64,000 nucleotides of DNA from an uncultured Rhodospira sp. GTDB lineage: Bacteria > Pseudomonadota > Alphaproteobacteria > Rhodospirillales > Rhodospirillaceae. Position 1 is the first letter of the stretch. Every line of letters begins with the position of its first letter. The notes under the pieces were generated by a model. That model did not search any database. It was not told the origin of the DNA and worked only from the letters and a program-made list of their open reading frames with translations. The stretch is from assembly GCF_937138205.1 (NCBI RefSeq), contig NZ_CAKZOT010000113.1, positions 106,091 to 170,090 of the forward strand. Direction: 5' to 3'. The position numbers and the translations under genes were made by a program. Of the stretch, positions 53,101-61,562 are shown one piece after another.

Positions 53101-53516
53101 AGACCCTGTACGGGCTGCGTCAGGACGGCCTGACGCCCGGCGATGCCATCCGTCAGGCCACCGCCAACCGGGTGCGGCCCATCTTCATGTCCACGCTGAC
53201 CAGCATCATGGGCATGTCGCCGCTGGTGTTGTTCCCCGGCGCCGGGTCCGAGCTGTACCGGGGTCTGGGCACGGTTGTGCTGGGCGGGCTGGCCATGTCG
53301 GCGCTGCTGACGTTGATCATCATTCCGGCCCTGATGAGCCTGGTCATGGGCCTGATCGAGGGGCGCCGCGCCGACCGTGCCCCGCGCGAGGAGCGAGACA
53401 CCCCGTCCGGTCATCGTGGGCGGAAACGTCGACTCGCGCGGGCCAAGGTCCGTCAGGCGCGCGGAAGCGACACGACCCGGCCGCCGGCGACGTCGACCCC
53501 GGCCGCCGGGGAGTGA
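50124..53516 (+). CDS. RND efflux permease, HAE1/AcrB type
   Basis: This 1130-residue inner-membrane pump has twelve predicted membrane segments with two large periplasmic loops, and the stretches GIPVSVIGAFVGM, AGIAFAVGMVVDAAIVVLEN (with the proton-relay Asp pair) and MMGFVILIGIVVNNAILLVDQ. It is longer than AcrB (about 1040). Extra material is a charged, Gly-rich linker in the second periplasmic loop (about residues 605-655) and a basic tail of about 50 residues. Substrate is unknown; no outer-membrane channel gene is adjacent. Confidence 0.92.
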   Translation: MDIIRLAIARPTAVIAAVLMVVLFGLVALTEIPIQMTPDVRQPVITVNTSWPGAAPAEVEREIVNRQEEVLKGLEGLREMTGRARTGDAEVTLEFKTGQNMDRALLLVANRLDQVSDYPEEANEPTLETSGSDDQPIAWFTLRRAAGNETPVHHYGDLVDDVVRDRMERVEGVSRINVYGGSERELRVTVDPVSLSKYRLTVPQVVNALRAANVSLSAGDVEEGKRRYVVRVEGQFREPEDVEKVVVRSAEGQGVGGLARVTLGDVADVAFAYKDQRARIRYRGEPALALNAVRETGANVIETMGGLRAAVAELNQGALAENNLYLAQVYDETVYINSAIDLVISNIYVGGVLAAIVLLVFLRAFGPTVVVSLGIPVSVIGAFVGMAALGRSLNVISLAGIAFAVGMVVDAAIVVLENIYRLREQGYSRAAAAYHGAKQVWGAILVSALTTVMVFIPILTMEQEVGQLFRDIAVAISVAVMLSLIVAVTVIPALARRLLGQVKRKGEAHRVPLPGIDQFGRGFSWLIRRLTDAVVRSRALSLVIVVAITTLAGVATWVFLPKLEYLPEGNRNLVFGMILPPPGYNLDTTTAIGQSIEDVVRPLWSDEEGAARHGLDEPGTDDESGGGGPLSGVVSAVRGLVGGGQADESPPKISNFFFVALETRAFVGAAAEDPARARELIPILRGPVFSEPGTFGFVSQPSPFGRSVGGARAVNLDISGPDLEIILGVALRAAGKVGEVLPQEEGNQFRPIPGLELGAPEVRVFPDLLKLADNGVSVMTFGQTVDAFNDGLRVDEITVGGERIDLTLAGRTAHVDRTQGIGTLPVVTESGTILPVAALGDVVVTAGPTEIRHLERARTVTLQIRPSQAIALEQAMEIIENDVIAPLQAEGMPPNVSMSLSGTADKLTEAWNAMVWQLLLALIIVYLVMAVLFENFFYPLVIMVTVPLASAGAVLALGLLNTVSYQPLDMLTMMGFVILIGIVVNNAILLVDQTLYGLRQDGLTPGDAIRQATANRVRPIFMSTLTSIMGMSPLVLFPGAGSELYRGLGTVVLGGLAMSALLTLIIIPALMSLVMGLIEGRRADRAPREERDTPSGHRGRKRRLARAKVRQARGSDTTRPPATSTPAAGE

Positions 53517-53655
53517 TCTCTCCGCACAGTGCCCGGCGCAGGGTGACGCGTGGAATCACCGTGCCCCCCGGTGCATTTTGGCAGGTATTACGAGGGCGAA
53601 ATGTGCTACTCTATAAGATCGAACTGATACGACAGGAGGCTCCGGCGGAGAGGGC

Positions 53656-54051
53656 ATGAACCAGGACGACCTTCAAAAACTGCAAGAGAAAGCGCGCAAT
53701 GCCAGCACATTGCTCAAGGCCATGAGCAATGAATGCCGCCTGTTGATCCTGTGTCAGTTGCTTGGTCGCGAGTGTTCGGTCGGCGAACTGGAACGGGTGG
53801 TCGGGCTGAGTCAGTCGGCGCTGTCCCAGCATCTGGCGCGCCTGCGCCGCGACGATCTTGTGCGCACACGGCGGGTGGCGCAGACGATCTACTATTCGCT
53901 CAAGGGCGAGGACGTGGCCGCCGTCCTGGGCACGCTGTACGACATCTATTGCGCGCCTGACGCCGACGACTCCCCCGGCCAGTCCGGCGCGGCGGCCCCG
54001 GGCGCCCATGACCAGGGCGATGCCGATCCGGCCCGGGCTGGCATCGGCTGA
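53656..54051 (+). CDS. ArsR-family repressor, SqrR/BigR-like
   Basis: The 131-residue product is a winged-helix ArsR protein with the recognition region LSQSALSQHLARLRRDDLV. Cysteines stand at 27, 33, 40 and 99. Cys33 (in LLILC) and Cys99 (in LYDIYC) sit in the positions and with the 66-residue spacing of the two persulfide-sensing cysteines of Rhodobacter SqrR (41 and 107). The protein would derepress sulfide-responsive genes on persulfide stress. The target is not known; the RND pump ends 140 bases upstream. Confidence 0.85.
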   Translation: MNQDDLQKLQEKARNASTLLKAMSNECRLLILCQLLGRECSVGELERVVGLSQSALSQHLARLRRDDLVRTRRVAQTIYYSLKGEDVAAVLGTLYDIYCAPDADDSPGQSGAAAPGAHDQGDADPARAGIG

Positions 54052-54093
54052 TTTTCGGGGCTGGGCCGGTGGTGTGGGCCTCAGCCGCGTGCA

Positions 54094-55470
54094 TCAATAG
54101 GCGTATTCCACGAAAATCGGGTCTATGCTGCCGTTCCAGCGGCCATGATAGGCGTCGAGATGCTCTTCCGCCGGGCAGCGGCCCGACTCGGCGATCTCCA
54201 GCAGGACGTCGAGGAAGCAGGTCTCGTCGCGCCCCTGGCTGTTGACCCGTGCGCGCCGCGCCAGGCCCCGGCGGGCGATGTCCAGCACCTCCAGCGCCAC
54301 ATCCCCGAGGGTTCCGGAGCGGAAGGGCGTGCCCAGCGCCTGCACCGGCACCCGTTCGCGCAAGGCCGTGATCTCCGCCGCCGTCCAGCCCTTGATGAGC
54401 TGCGAGACCTCGTCGAGCGCCGCCTTGTCGTACAGCAGCCCTACCCAAAAAGCCGGCAGGGCGCAAATGCGGCTCCAGGGGCCGCCGTCGGTGCCGCGCA
54501 TCTCCAGGAAGGTCTTCAGGCGCACCTCGGGGAACGCCGTGGTGACGTGGTCGGCCCAGTCGCCCAGGGTCGGCGTCTCGCCCGGCAGGGCCGGCAGGCG
54601 CCCATCCAGAAAGTCGCGGAAGGACTGCCCGGCGGCGTCGATGTAGCGGCCGTCACGGTGCACGAAATACATCGGCACATCGAGCATGTAGTCCACGTAG
54701 CGCTCGAACCCCATGCCGTCCTCGAACGCGAACGGCAGCGTGCCGCAGCGGTCGGGGTCGGTGTCGGTCCAGATGTGGCTGCGATAGCTGAGGAACCCGT
54801 TGGGCTTGCCCTCGCTGAAGGGGCTGTTGGCCCACAAGGCCGTCGCCAGCGGTTGCAGCGCGAGACCGGCGCGGACCTTGCGCACCATGTCGGCCTCGCT
54901 TTCGAAGTCCAGGTTCACCTGCACGGTGCATGTGCGCAGCATCATGTCCAGGCCGAGCGCGCCGCGCCTGGGCATGTGGCGGCGCATGATGTCGTAGCGG
55001 CCCTTGGGCATCCACGGGATGTCGGCGCGTGGCCACTTCGGGTTGAAGCCCAGCCCGATGAGGCCGATCCCCAACTCGCCGCAGACCGTCTTCAGGTTCA
55101 GGTGGTGGTTGGTGGTTTCCGCGCAGGTCTGGTGGATCGTTTCCAGCGGCGCACCCGAGAGTTCCAGTTGTCCGCCCGGCTCCAGGGTCACACTGCCGCC
55201 CGTGGGGCAGGTCAGGCCGATCAGCGTGCCGGCCTCCTCGACCGGCTTCCAGCCATAGGCCTTAAGCCCCTCCAGCAGGTCGCAGATGCCGGGGCCCTCG
55301 GTGTGTGCCTCGTAGGGCAGGGGGCGCAGGTCCCGCAAGGTGAAGGCAAACTTCTCGTGTTCCGTGCCGATGCGCCAACTGTCGGGGGGCTTGCAGCCGG
55401 ACTCGAACCAAGCCACGAGATCGGCCTTGCTCTCCACCGGGCGGGCGTTGGGTTTCGAAGGAGCGGACAT
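54094..55470 (-). CDS. gshA: Glutamate-cysteine ligase
   Basis: The enzyme makes gamma-glutamylcysteine, the first step of glutathione synthesis. The 458-residue product is of the alphaproteobacterial/plant type with GTEHEKFAF near the start, [18 protein letters not shown], and [24 protein letters not shown] and [16 protein letters not shown] stretches. Length is normal. rsmE lies upstream on the same strand with 78 bases between; the ArsR-type gene converges on it. Confidence 0.93.
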   Translation of the reverse strand: MSAPSKPNARPVESKADLVAWFESGCKPPDSWRIGTEHEKFAFTLRDLRPLPYEAHTEGPGICDLLEGLKAYGWKPVEEAGTLIGLTCPTGGSVTLEPGGQLELSGAPLETIHQTCAETTNHHLNLKTVCGELGIGLIGLGFNPKWPRADIPWMPKGRYDIMRRHMPRRGALGLDMMLRTCTVQVNLDFESEADMVRKVRAGLALQPLATALWANSPFSEGKPNGFLSYRSHIWTDTDPDRCGTLPFAFEDGMGFERYVDYMLDVPMYFVHRDGRYIDAAGQSFRDFLDGRLPALPGETPTLGDWADHVTTAFPEVRLKTFLEMRGTDGGPWSRICALPAFWVGLLYDKAALDEVSQLIKGWTAAEITALRERVPVQALGTPFRSGTLGDVALEVLDIARRGLARRARVNSQGRDETCFLDVLLEIAESGRCPAEEHLDAYHGRWNGSIDPIFVEYAY

Positions 55471-55548
55471 GACGGGACTCCGGGAACGGGCCGGACGCTG
55501 GGACCGCGGCCGGCGGCACGGGACGGGCCGCCCTGCACAGAGTTTGGA

Positions 55549-56337
55549 TCAGCGCCAGTCGCCGGCCAGGGCCTGCCAAAGAGTCAGGCCGGCGATGGCG
55601 GCGGTCTCGGCGCGCAACACCCGGGGACCCAGGCGCACGAACGTAACAAAGGGCAGATGCCGGAGGCCGTCAAGCTCGGAGTCCGCGAAGCCGCCCTCGG
55701 GGCCGACCAGCAGGGCGGCGGGCGCGCCGGCGTGCGCGGCGAACGCGGCGGCGGCTGGCGGCGCCTCGCCCCGTTCCGCCAGCACGAACAGGGTGCGGTC
55801 GGCCGGCCAGCCGTCGCCAAGGCGGGCCAGGGGCATCGGGTCCGCCATGTCCGGAACGCTCAGGCGGCGGCACTGCTCGGCGGCCTCGATGGTCAGGGAC
55901 CGCAGCCGTGTGGCGTTCACGCGCGCCGCCGTGGTGAAGCGGGTGACGACCGGTTGCAAACGCGCCGCTCCCAGTTCGGTGGCCTTTTCCGCCAGCAGGT
56001 CCACGGGGCCGCGCTTCAGGGGCGCGAACAGCAGCCACGGTCCGTTGGCCTCGCCCTCGGGCTGTGGCCGCAGGCAGGCGCGGCACAGCACCGTGGCGCC
56101 AGTCTTGGAAAGGGTTTCGATCGCGGCTTGCCACTCACCGTCGCGGCCGTTGAACAGGACCACCGTGTCGCCGGGGCCGCGCCGCATGACCGAGCGCAGG
56201 TAATGCGCCTGGGGCGCGGGCAGGGCGACCGATGCGCCCTCGGCGAGGTCGGTGTCGGCCACGTAAAGGCGCGGCCCCTGCCCGGAGGGCGGCGCCGGGG
56301 CGAGGGCGTCCAGCAGGGCGGTCTGGGGATCCGTCAT
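55549..56337 (-). CDS. rsmE: 16S rRNA (uracil1498-N3)-methyltransferase RsmE
   Basis: RsmE methylates U1498 of 16S rRNA with S-adenosylmethionine. The 262-residue product has a PUA-like N-terminus and a SPOUT domain with the knot motif LLVGPEGGFADSELD and LGPRVLRAETA. Length is typical. It precedes gshA on the same strand and is divergent from glnD. Confidence 0.93.
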   Translation of the reverse strand: MTDPQTALLDALAPAPPSGQGPRLYVADTDLAEGASVALPAPQAHYLRSVMRRGPGDTVVLFNGRDGEWQAAIETLSKTGATVLCRACLRPQPEGEANGPWLLFAPLKRGPVDLLAEKATELGAARLQPVVTRFTTAARVNATRLRSLTIEAAEQCRRLSVPDMADPMPLARLGDGWPADRTLFVLAERGEAPPAAAAFAAHAGAPAALLVGPEGGFADSELDGLRHLPFVTFVRLGPRVLRAETAAIAGLTLWQALAGDWR

Positions 56338-56510
56338 GGGCTCCGCGCGACACGGGGGCGAAAGAAGAGCGCCGCATGATGTGGGCTTCGTCGCCTGCGA
56401 TCAACGGCATTCCCCTGGACCGACGCCACGGTCGGTTGACGGCAGCGGCCGGGCGGCACAAGCTGTTCGGCGACTCACCGCTCTTTTTGGACCGTGGATG
56501 GACTCCCGCC

Positions 56511-59354
56511 ATGTCTTTGCCTCGACCCAGGCGTCCCCGCGCGATCATTGATCGTCGGGCCTTGACGGCGCGACTGGAGACTTTGTCCGACAGGGTACGC
56601 GACGGCGGGCGCGAGGGCGTGCGAGAGGCCCGCGGGGTCCTTCTCGAGACGTTGAAGGGGGCCTTGGCCGCCGGCCGCGAGGAGATCCGCCGCCGGTTCG
56701 AGGAGGAACGCGGCCACGGTGCCGACGTGTGCGCCGGCAACACCTATCTCATGGACCAGATCGTGCGGCTTTTGCACGACATGACGGTCGAGCATTTCTT
56801 CCCCAAGCAGACCCGCACCACCGGAGAGCAGCTCTGCATCTTGGCCGTGGGCGGTTATGGGCGCGGCGAGATGCTGCCGTTCTCGGACATCGACCTGTTG
56901 TTCCTGCTGCCCTACCGGACCACCCCTTACACCGAGCAGGTGGTCGAGAGTATGCTGTACGTGCTGTGGGACCTGGGCCTGAAGGTGGGGCACTCGACGC
57001 GGTCCATCGACGAATGCCTGCGGCAGGCCCGCGCCGACCTGACGATCCGCACCGCCATGCTGGAGGCGCGCTATATCTGGGGCGAGCGGGCGCTGGCCCA
57101 GGCCCTGACCCATAAGCTCTATACAAAGGTGGTGGCCGGGTCCGGTGCCGAGTTCCTCGACGCCAAGCTGACCGAGCGCGACCGGCGGCACGAAAAGCTG
57201 GGCGAGTCCCGCTATGTGCTGGAACCGAACATCAAGGAGGGCAAGGGGGGGCTGCGCGACCTGCACACGCTGTTCTGGATCGCGCGCTATCTCTACCGGG
57301 TCGCGGATATGGACGATCTGGTGGAAAAGGGCGTGCTGACCGAGCGGGTGGCGGTGAAATTCCGGCGGGCGCGGGCCTTTCTGTGGACGGTGCGCGCCCA
57401 TCTGCACTACCTGAGCGGCCGCGCCGAGGAACGGTTGACGCTTGACGTGCAACCGCGCATCGCCGAACGAATGCGGTATCGGGACCGGCCCGGCGCGCGC
57501 GGGGTCGAGCGCTTCATGCGGCACTACTTCCTGGTGGCGCGCGATGTCGGCAATCTGACCCGCATCTTCCTGAGTGTCTTGGAGGCGCAGCAGAAACGGC
57601 GGCCGATGCTGTCGGTGCCCAGTTTCGTCATGCGCAAGCGGAACCTGGACGGGTTTGTGCTCGACGGCGACCGGCTCGCCGTACCGCGCGAGACCACGTT
57701 CGAGGAGGACCCGCAGGCGCTTCTGCGGCTGTTCCTGGTGGCGCACAATCAGGGCCTGGACATCCACCCCGACACCCTGCGCCTGGTCACCGAGAACCTC
57801 GCCCGTCTGAAACCCCTGCGCGACGATCCCGACGCCAACGCGCTGTTCATGGACCTGCTGACGCACCGCAAGGAACCGGACACCGCCCTGCGCCAGTTGA
57901 GCGACGCCGGCGTGTTCGGGCGGTTCGTGCCGGACTTCGAACGCGTCACGGCGCAAATGCAGTACGATATGTACCATGTGTACACGACGGACGAGCACAC
58001 CATCCGGGCCATCGGCATTCTGAGCCGGATCGAAAGCGGCGCCATGGCCGAGCGTCTGCCGGTCGCCAGCAAGGTGGTGCATCAGGTGCATTCGCGCGAA
58101 GCGTTGTACGTGGCGGTGCTGCTGCACGACATCGCCAAGGGCCGGGACGGCGACCACTCCGTGCTGGGCGCAGAGGTCGCCCAGGAGGTGTGTCCGCGCC
58201 TGGGTCTGTCCGACGAGGAGACGGACACCGTGGCCTGGCTGGTGCTGCGCCATCTGGACATGAGTCGGGTGGCGTTTCGCCGCGACGTCGACGACCACAA
58301 GACCATCGAGGATTTCGCGAAGCTGGTGCAATCGCCGGAGCGCCTGAAGCTTCTGCTCGTGCTGACCTGTGTGGACATCATGGCCGTCGGGCCGGGCATC
58401 TGGAACAACTGGAAAGCGGCCCTGTTGCGTGAGCTGTACTACCGCACCGAGGAATACCTGATCGGCAATCTGTCGACCGTGCCGCAGGATCGCCGGGTGG
58501 AGCGCAGCAAGCAGGCCCTGCGCGAGGCCCTGGGCGATGTGCCGGCGGATCGGGTGGAAGCGCATCTGGGGCGCGGATATCCGGGCTACTGGCTGACCTT
58601 TGATACGGCGACGCACGTCCGCCATGCCCGCCTGATCTTCGCCGCCGAGGACGCGGCCGCCAGCGAGGACGAGGTGATGACCATCGATACCCAGGTCGAC
58701 ACGGACCGGGGGGTCACCGAGGTCCTGGTCTACGCGCCCGATCAGCCGGGCCTGTTCAGCAAGATCGCCGGCGGCATCGCCTTGGGCGGCGCGTCCATCG
58801 TCGATGCCAAGATTTTCACGCTGACGAACGTGATGGCGCTGGACACCTTTACCGTGCAGTCGGCCGAGGGCGAAGCCCTGGACCGGCCGGACCGCCTGGC
58901 GCGGTTGCGCGACATGGTCGCCCGGGCTGTTCGCGGCGAGGTCGATCTGCGGGCCGAACTCGCCCGCAAGGCCCAGACCCTGCCGGCGCGGGCCAAGGCC
59001 TTCTCGGTGCCGCCGCGCGTGCTGGTGCACGACGAGGCCTCCAAGACCCACACGGTCATCGAGGTGAACGGCCGCGACCGGCCGGGGTTCCTGTATGCCG
59101 TGACGTCGGCCCTGACGCGGCTGAACGTGCAGATCGCGAGTGCGCGAGTGAATACGTATGGCGAACGGGTGGTTGACGTGTTTTACCTCAAGGACCTGTT
59201 TGGCATGAAGATCAACCATCCGGGCAAGCTGCTTGACATCCGGCGGACCCTGACCCAGGCGGCGGGTTTGCAGGCGCTGGAAAGCCAACACGGCGCGGCG
59301 GTGGCGCGGGACGCCGCGCGCGAACGGCGCCGGGCGGCGCGGGCGGCGGAGTAG
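56511..59354 (+). CDS. glnD: [Protein-PII] uridylyltransferase/uridylyl-removing enzyme
   Basis: GlnD senses glutamine and adds or removes UMP on PII proteins. The 947-residue product has a nucleotidyltransferase domain (VGGYGRGEMLPFSDIDLLF, residues about 113-131), an HD domain (LLHDIAKGRDGDHS), and two C-terminal ACT domains (YAPDQPGLFSKIAGGIA and NGRDRPGFLYAVTSALT). ATG at 56511 is taken because the N-terminus then matches normal length. The next gene begins 30 bases after it. Confidence 0.95.
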   Translation: MSLPRPRRPRAIIDRRALTARLETLSDRVRDGGREGVREARGVLLETLKGALAAGREEIRRRFEEERGHGADVCAGNTYLMDQIVRLLHDMTVEHFFPKQTRTTGEQLCILAVGGYGRGEMLPFSDIDLLFLLPYRTTPYTEQVVESMLYVLWDLGLKVGHSTRSIDECLRQARADLTIRTAMLEARYIWGERALAQALTHKLYTKVVAGSGAEFLDAKLTERDRRHEKLGESRYVLEPNIKEGKGGLRDLHTLFWIARYLYRVADMDDLVEKGVLTERVAVKFRRARAFLWTVRAHLHYLSGRAEERLTLDVQPRIAERMRYRDRPGARGVERFMRHYFLVARDVGNLTRIFLSVLEAQQKRRPMLSVPSFVMRKRNLDGFVLDGDRLAVPRETTFEEDPQALLRLFLVAHNQGLDIHPDTLRLVTENLARLKPLRDDPDANALFMDLLTHRKEPDTALRQLSDAGVFGRFVPDFERVTAQMQYDMYHVYTTDEHTIRAIGILSRIESGAMAERLPVASKVVHQVHSREALYVAVLLHDIAKGRDGDHSVLGAEVAQEVCPRLGLSDEETDTVAWLVLRHLDMSRVAFRRDVDDHKTIEDFAKLVQSPERLKLLLVLTCVDIMAVGPGIWNNWKAALLRELYYRTEEYLIGNLSTVPQDRRVERSKQALREALGDVPADRVEAHLGRGYPGYWLTFDTATHVRHARLIFAAEDAAASEDEVMTIDTQVDTDRGVTEVLVYAPDQPGLFSKIAGGIALGGASIVDAKIFTLTNVMALDTFTVQSAEGEALDRPDRLARLRDMVARAVRGEVDLRAELARKAQTLPARAKAFSVPPRVLVHDEASKTHTVIEVNGRDRPGFLYAVTSALTRLNVQIASARVNTYGERVVDVFYLKDLFGMKINHPGKLLDIRRTLTQAAGLQALESQHGAAVARDAARERRRAARAAE

Positions 59355-59384
59355 GGCGGCGAGGCGGAATTCTGAGGCTGGAGT

Positions 59385-60533
59385 TTGACCGTAGTGCACA
59401 CCGAAAACAAGGATCGTGAAGATCTCGCGCATATCGTGATCAATACCAATGCCAGTATTATCGTCCCGACATACAAGGAAGTTCAAAACATCCCTTTTAT
59501 GATAGACCGGATTCAGCGTCTTCGCGAAACGCTCAAGGTCGACCTGGAACTGATTTTCATGGACGACGACAGTCGCGACGGTAGCGTCGAGGCGGTCGCC
59601 CGCGCGGGCTTCGATTGGGTCCGGATCATCGTCCGCACCGAAAACCGGGGGCTCAGCGCCGCCGTCATCGACGGGTTCCGCGCCGCGCGCCATCCCATCC
59701 TGATCTGCATGGACTGCGACCTCAGCCATCCGCCGGAGAAGATTCCGCAGATGATACTGGCTCTCGGTTCGGGACAGCAGTTCGTGATCGGATCGCGGTA
59801 TGTGCCTGGAGGCTCCACGGACGACGATTGGGGGCTGTTCCGATGGTTGAACAGCGCCGTCGCCACGCTACTGGCGCGGCCCCTGACATCGGCGCGGGAT
59901 CCCATGTCCGGGTTCTTCGCGCTCCGCAAGGCGGACTTTGACCGGGCACAGGATCTCAATCCGGTCGGCTACAAGATCGCCCTGGAACTGATCGTCAAGT
60001 GTGGGTTCGAAAACGTGGGCGAAGTGCCGATTCACTTCGCGAACCGGGCGCATGGCGAAAGTAAACTGACCCTGCGCGAACAGCTGAAGTACATTCAGCA
60101 CCTTCGCCGCCTTTATATCCACCAGTTCGGTAACGCCATGCACTTCCTGCAGTTCATGGTCGTGGGCGCGTCCGGTGTGGTCGTCAATTTGGGTGTGTTG
60201 ACGATCCTGTTGTGGCTGGGGCTGCCGGAGACGGTGTCTCTCGCGGGCGGAATCCTCGTCAGCCTGGTGTCGAACTTCCTGCTGAACCGCCGCTTCACCT
60301 TCAGCTATGCGCGGGAGAACGCCATCCTTCCGCAGTTCCTGGGCTTCCTGGGGGCGTCCGCCGTCGGCATGGCGGTGAACTACGCCGTGGCGCTGACGCT
60401 GCGGACTCAGGTTCTCGTCGATGTCCCGTACGGGATCTACATCGCCGCCCTGACCGGAATCGTGTGCGGGATGGTCTTCAACTTCCTGGGCAACCGCTAT
60501 CTCGTCTTTCGCAAGCGGTATGTCGAGAAGTGA
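59385..60533 (+). CDS. DPM1-like glycosyltransferase fused to GtrA
   Basis: The 382-residue protein joins a GT2 domain (residues about 20-235: SIIVPTYKEVQNIPFMI, MDDDSRDGS, CMDCDLSHPPEKIP) to a GtrA-like membrane domain (about 250-375; four hydrophobic segments, SNFLLNRRFTFSY, NFLGNRYLVFRKRY). Such proteins make polyprenyl-phosphate sugars, such as mannose or glucose, and may flip them. The start is TTG at 59385 after a GGAG-like site. Confidence 0.88.
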   Translation: MTVVHTENKDREDLAHIVINTNASIIVPTYKEVQNIPFMIDRIQRLRETLKVDLELIFMDDDSRDGSVEAVARAGFDWVRIIVRTENRGLSAAVIDGFRAARHPILICMDCDLSHPPEKIPQMILALGSGQQFVIGSRYVPGGSTDDDWGLFRWLNSAVATLLARPLTSARDPMSGFFALRKADFDRAQDLNPVGYKIALELIVKCGFENVGEVPIHFANRAHGESKLTLREQLKYIQHLRRLYIHQFGNAMHFLQFMVVGASGVVVNLGVLTILLWLGLPETVSLAGGILVSLVSNFLLNRRFTFSYARENAILPQFLGFLGASAVGMAVNYAVALTLRTQVLVDVPYGIYIAALTGIVCGMVFNFLGNRYLVFRKRYVEK

Positions 60534-60557
60534 CGCACGGGGATCGGCGCCCCCATC

Positions 60558-61547
60558 CTACACCAGCATCGACAGCGGGTCCTCGACGATGGCCTTGAAC
60601 GCGGCGAGGTACTCGGCGCCAACCGCACCGTCGACGGAGCGGTGATCCACCGACAGCGTGCAAGACATCATGGTGGCCACGGTCAGGGCGCCGTCCTTGA
60701 CCACCGGCCGCTGCTCGCCCTGGCCGATGGCCAGGATGCAGCTTTGCGGCGGGTTGATGATGGCCGAGAACTCCCGGATGCCGTACATGCCCAGGTTGGA
60801 GATGGAAAAGCCGCCGCCCTGATACTCCTCGGGCTTCAGCTTGCCGTCCCGGGCGCGCTGGGCCAGATCCTTCATTTCGTTGGCGATCGTGGCCAGGCCC
60901 TTGGTGTCGGCGTTGCGGATGATGGGCGTGATCAGGCCCCGGTCGGTGGCCACGGCGACCGAGATGTCGACCGTCTCCAGCCGCAGGATGGCCTCGTCGG
61001 TCCACACCGCGTTGGCCGCCGGCACGCGGCGCAGGGCGACAGCGGCGGCCTTGATGATGAGATCGTTGACCGAGAGCTTGTAGGCGCCGTCCTGGGCCCG
61101 CTCGTTCAACTGCCGGCGCACGTCGAGCAGCGGTTCCAACGCGCAGTCGATGGTCAGATAGAAGTGCGGGACGGTCTGCTTGGACTCGACCAGGCGGCGG
61201 CCGATGGCCTTGCGCATCTGCGAGTTCGGGATTTCCTCATAGGTCTGCCACGGCTGCAACCGTGCCTTGACGGCCTGGGCCGGCGCCTCGGCCGCCGGGG
61301 CGGGGGTGGCGGCCGGTTCGTCGGTGCCGGCGGTCTCGGCCTGGGGACCGCCCTCGGCCTTCGCCTTTTCGACATCGGCCCGGATGATGCGCCCGTGCGG
61401 GCCGGAGCCGGTGAGCGCCGAGAGGTCGAGGCCGGCCTCGGCGGCCAGCCGGCGGGCCAGCGGGCTGGCGAACAGGCGCTCTCCGGAGGGCGTGTGACCG
61501 GCCGGCGGTGCCGACGTGACGGCGGACGTGACGGTGGTGGTGTCCAT
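60558..61547 (-). CDS. pdhC: Pyruvate dehydrogenase E2 (dihydrolipoamide acetyltransferase), no lipoyl domain
   Basis: E2 transfers acetyl groups from lipoamide to CoA. The 329-residue product has the peripheral subunit-binding domain (ASPLARRLAAEAGLDLSAL, RIIRADVEKA) and the catalytic domain with SVDHRSVDGA. It lacks the usual N-terminal lipoyl domain(s) and Ala/Pro linkers: family members are about 420-450 residues. The start ATG is at 61547, only 15 bases after the E1-beta stop, so there is no room for a lipoyl domain. The preceding E1-beta has one. Confidence 0.9.
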   Translation of the reverse strand: MDTTTVTSAVTSAPPAGHTPSGERLFASPLARRLAAEAGLDLSALTGSGPHGRIIRADVEKAKAEGGPQAETAGTDEPAATPAPAAEAPAQAVKARLQPWQTYEEIPNSQMRKAIGRRLVESKQTVPHFYLTIDCALEPLLDVRRQLNERAQDGAYKLSVNDLIIKAAAVALRRVPAANAVWTDEAILRLETVDISVAVATDRGLITPIIRNADTKGLATIANEMKDLAQRARDGKLKPEEYQGGGFSISNLGMYGIREFSAIINPPQSCILAIGQGEQRPVVKDGALTVATMMSCTLSVDHRSVDGAVGAEYLAAFKAIVEDPLSMLV

Positions 61548-61562
61548 GGCCTCGCCCTCCCT

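Noticed and set aside
49581..53414. Very long open frame on the minus strand across the RND pump genes
   Set aside because: It is antisense to a clear adaptor and permease, is His/Gln/Arg/Gly-rich as GC-rich shadow frames are, and shows no family motif.
56475..59729. Long open frame on the minus strand opposite glnD
   Set aside because: It shadows glnD and has no domain; its composition follows from high third-position GC in the real gene.
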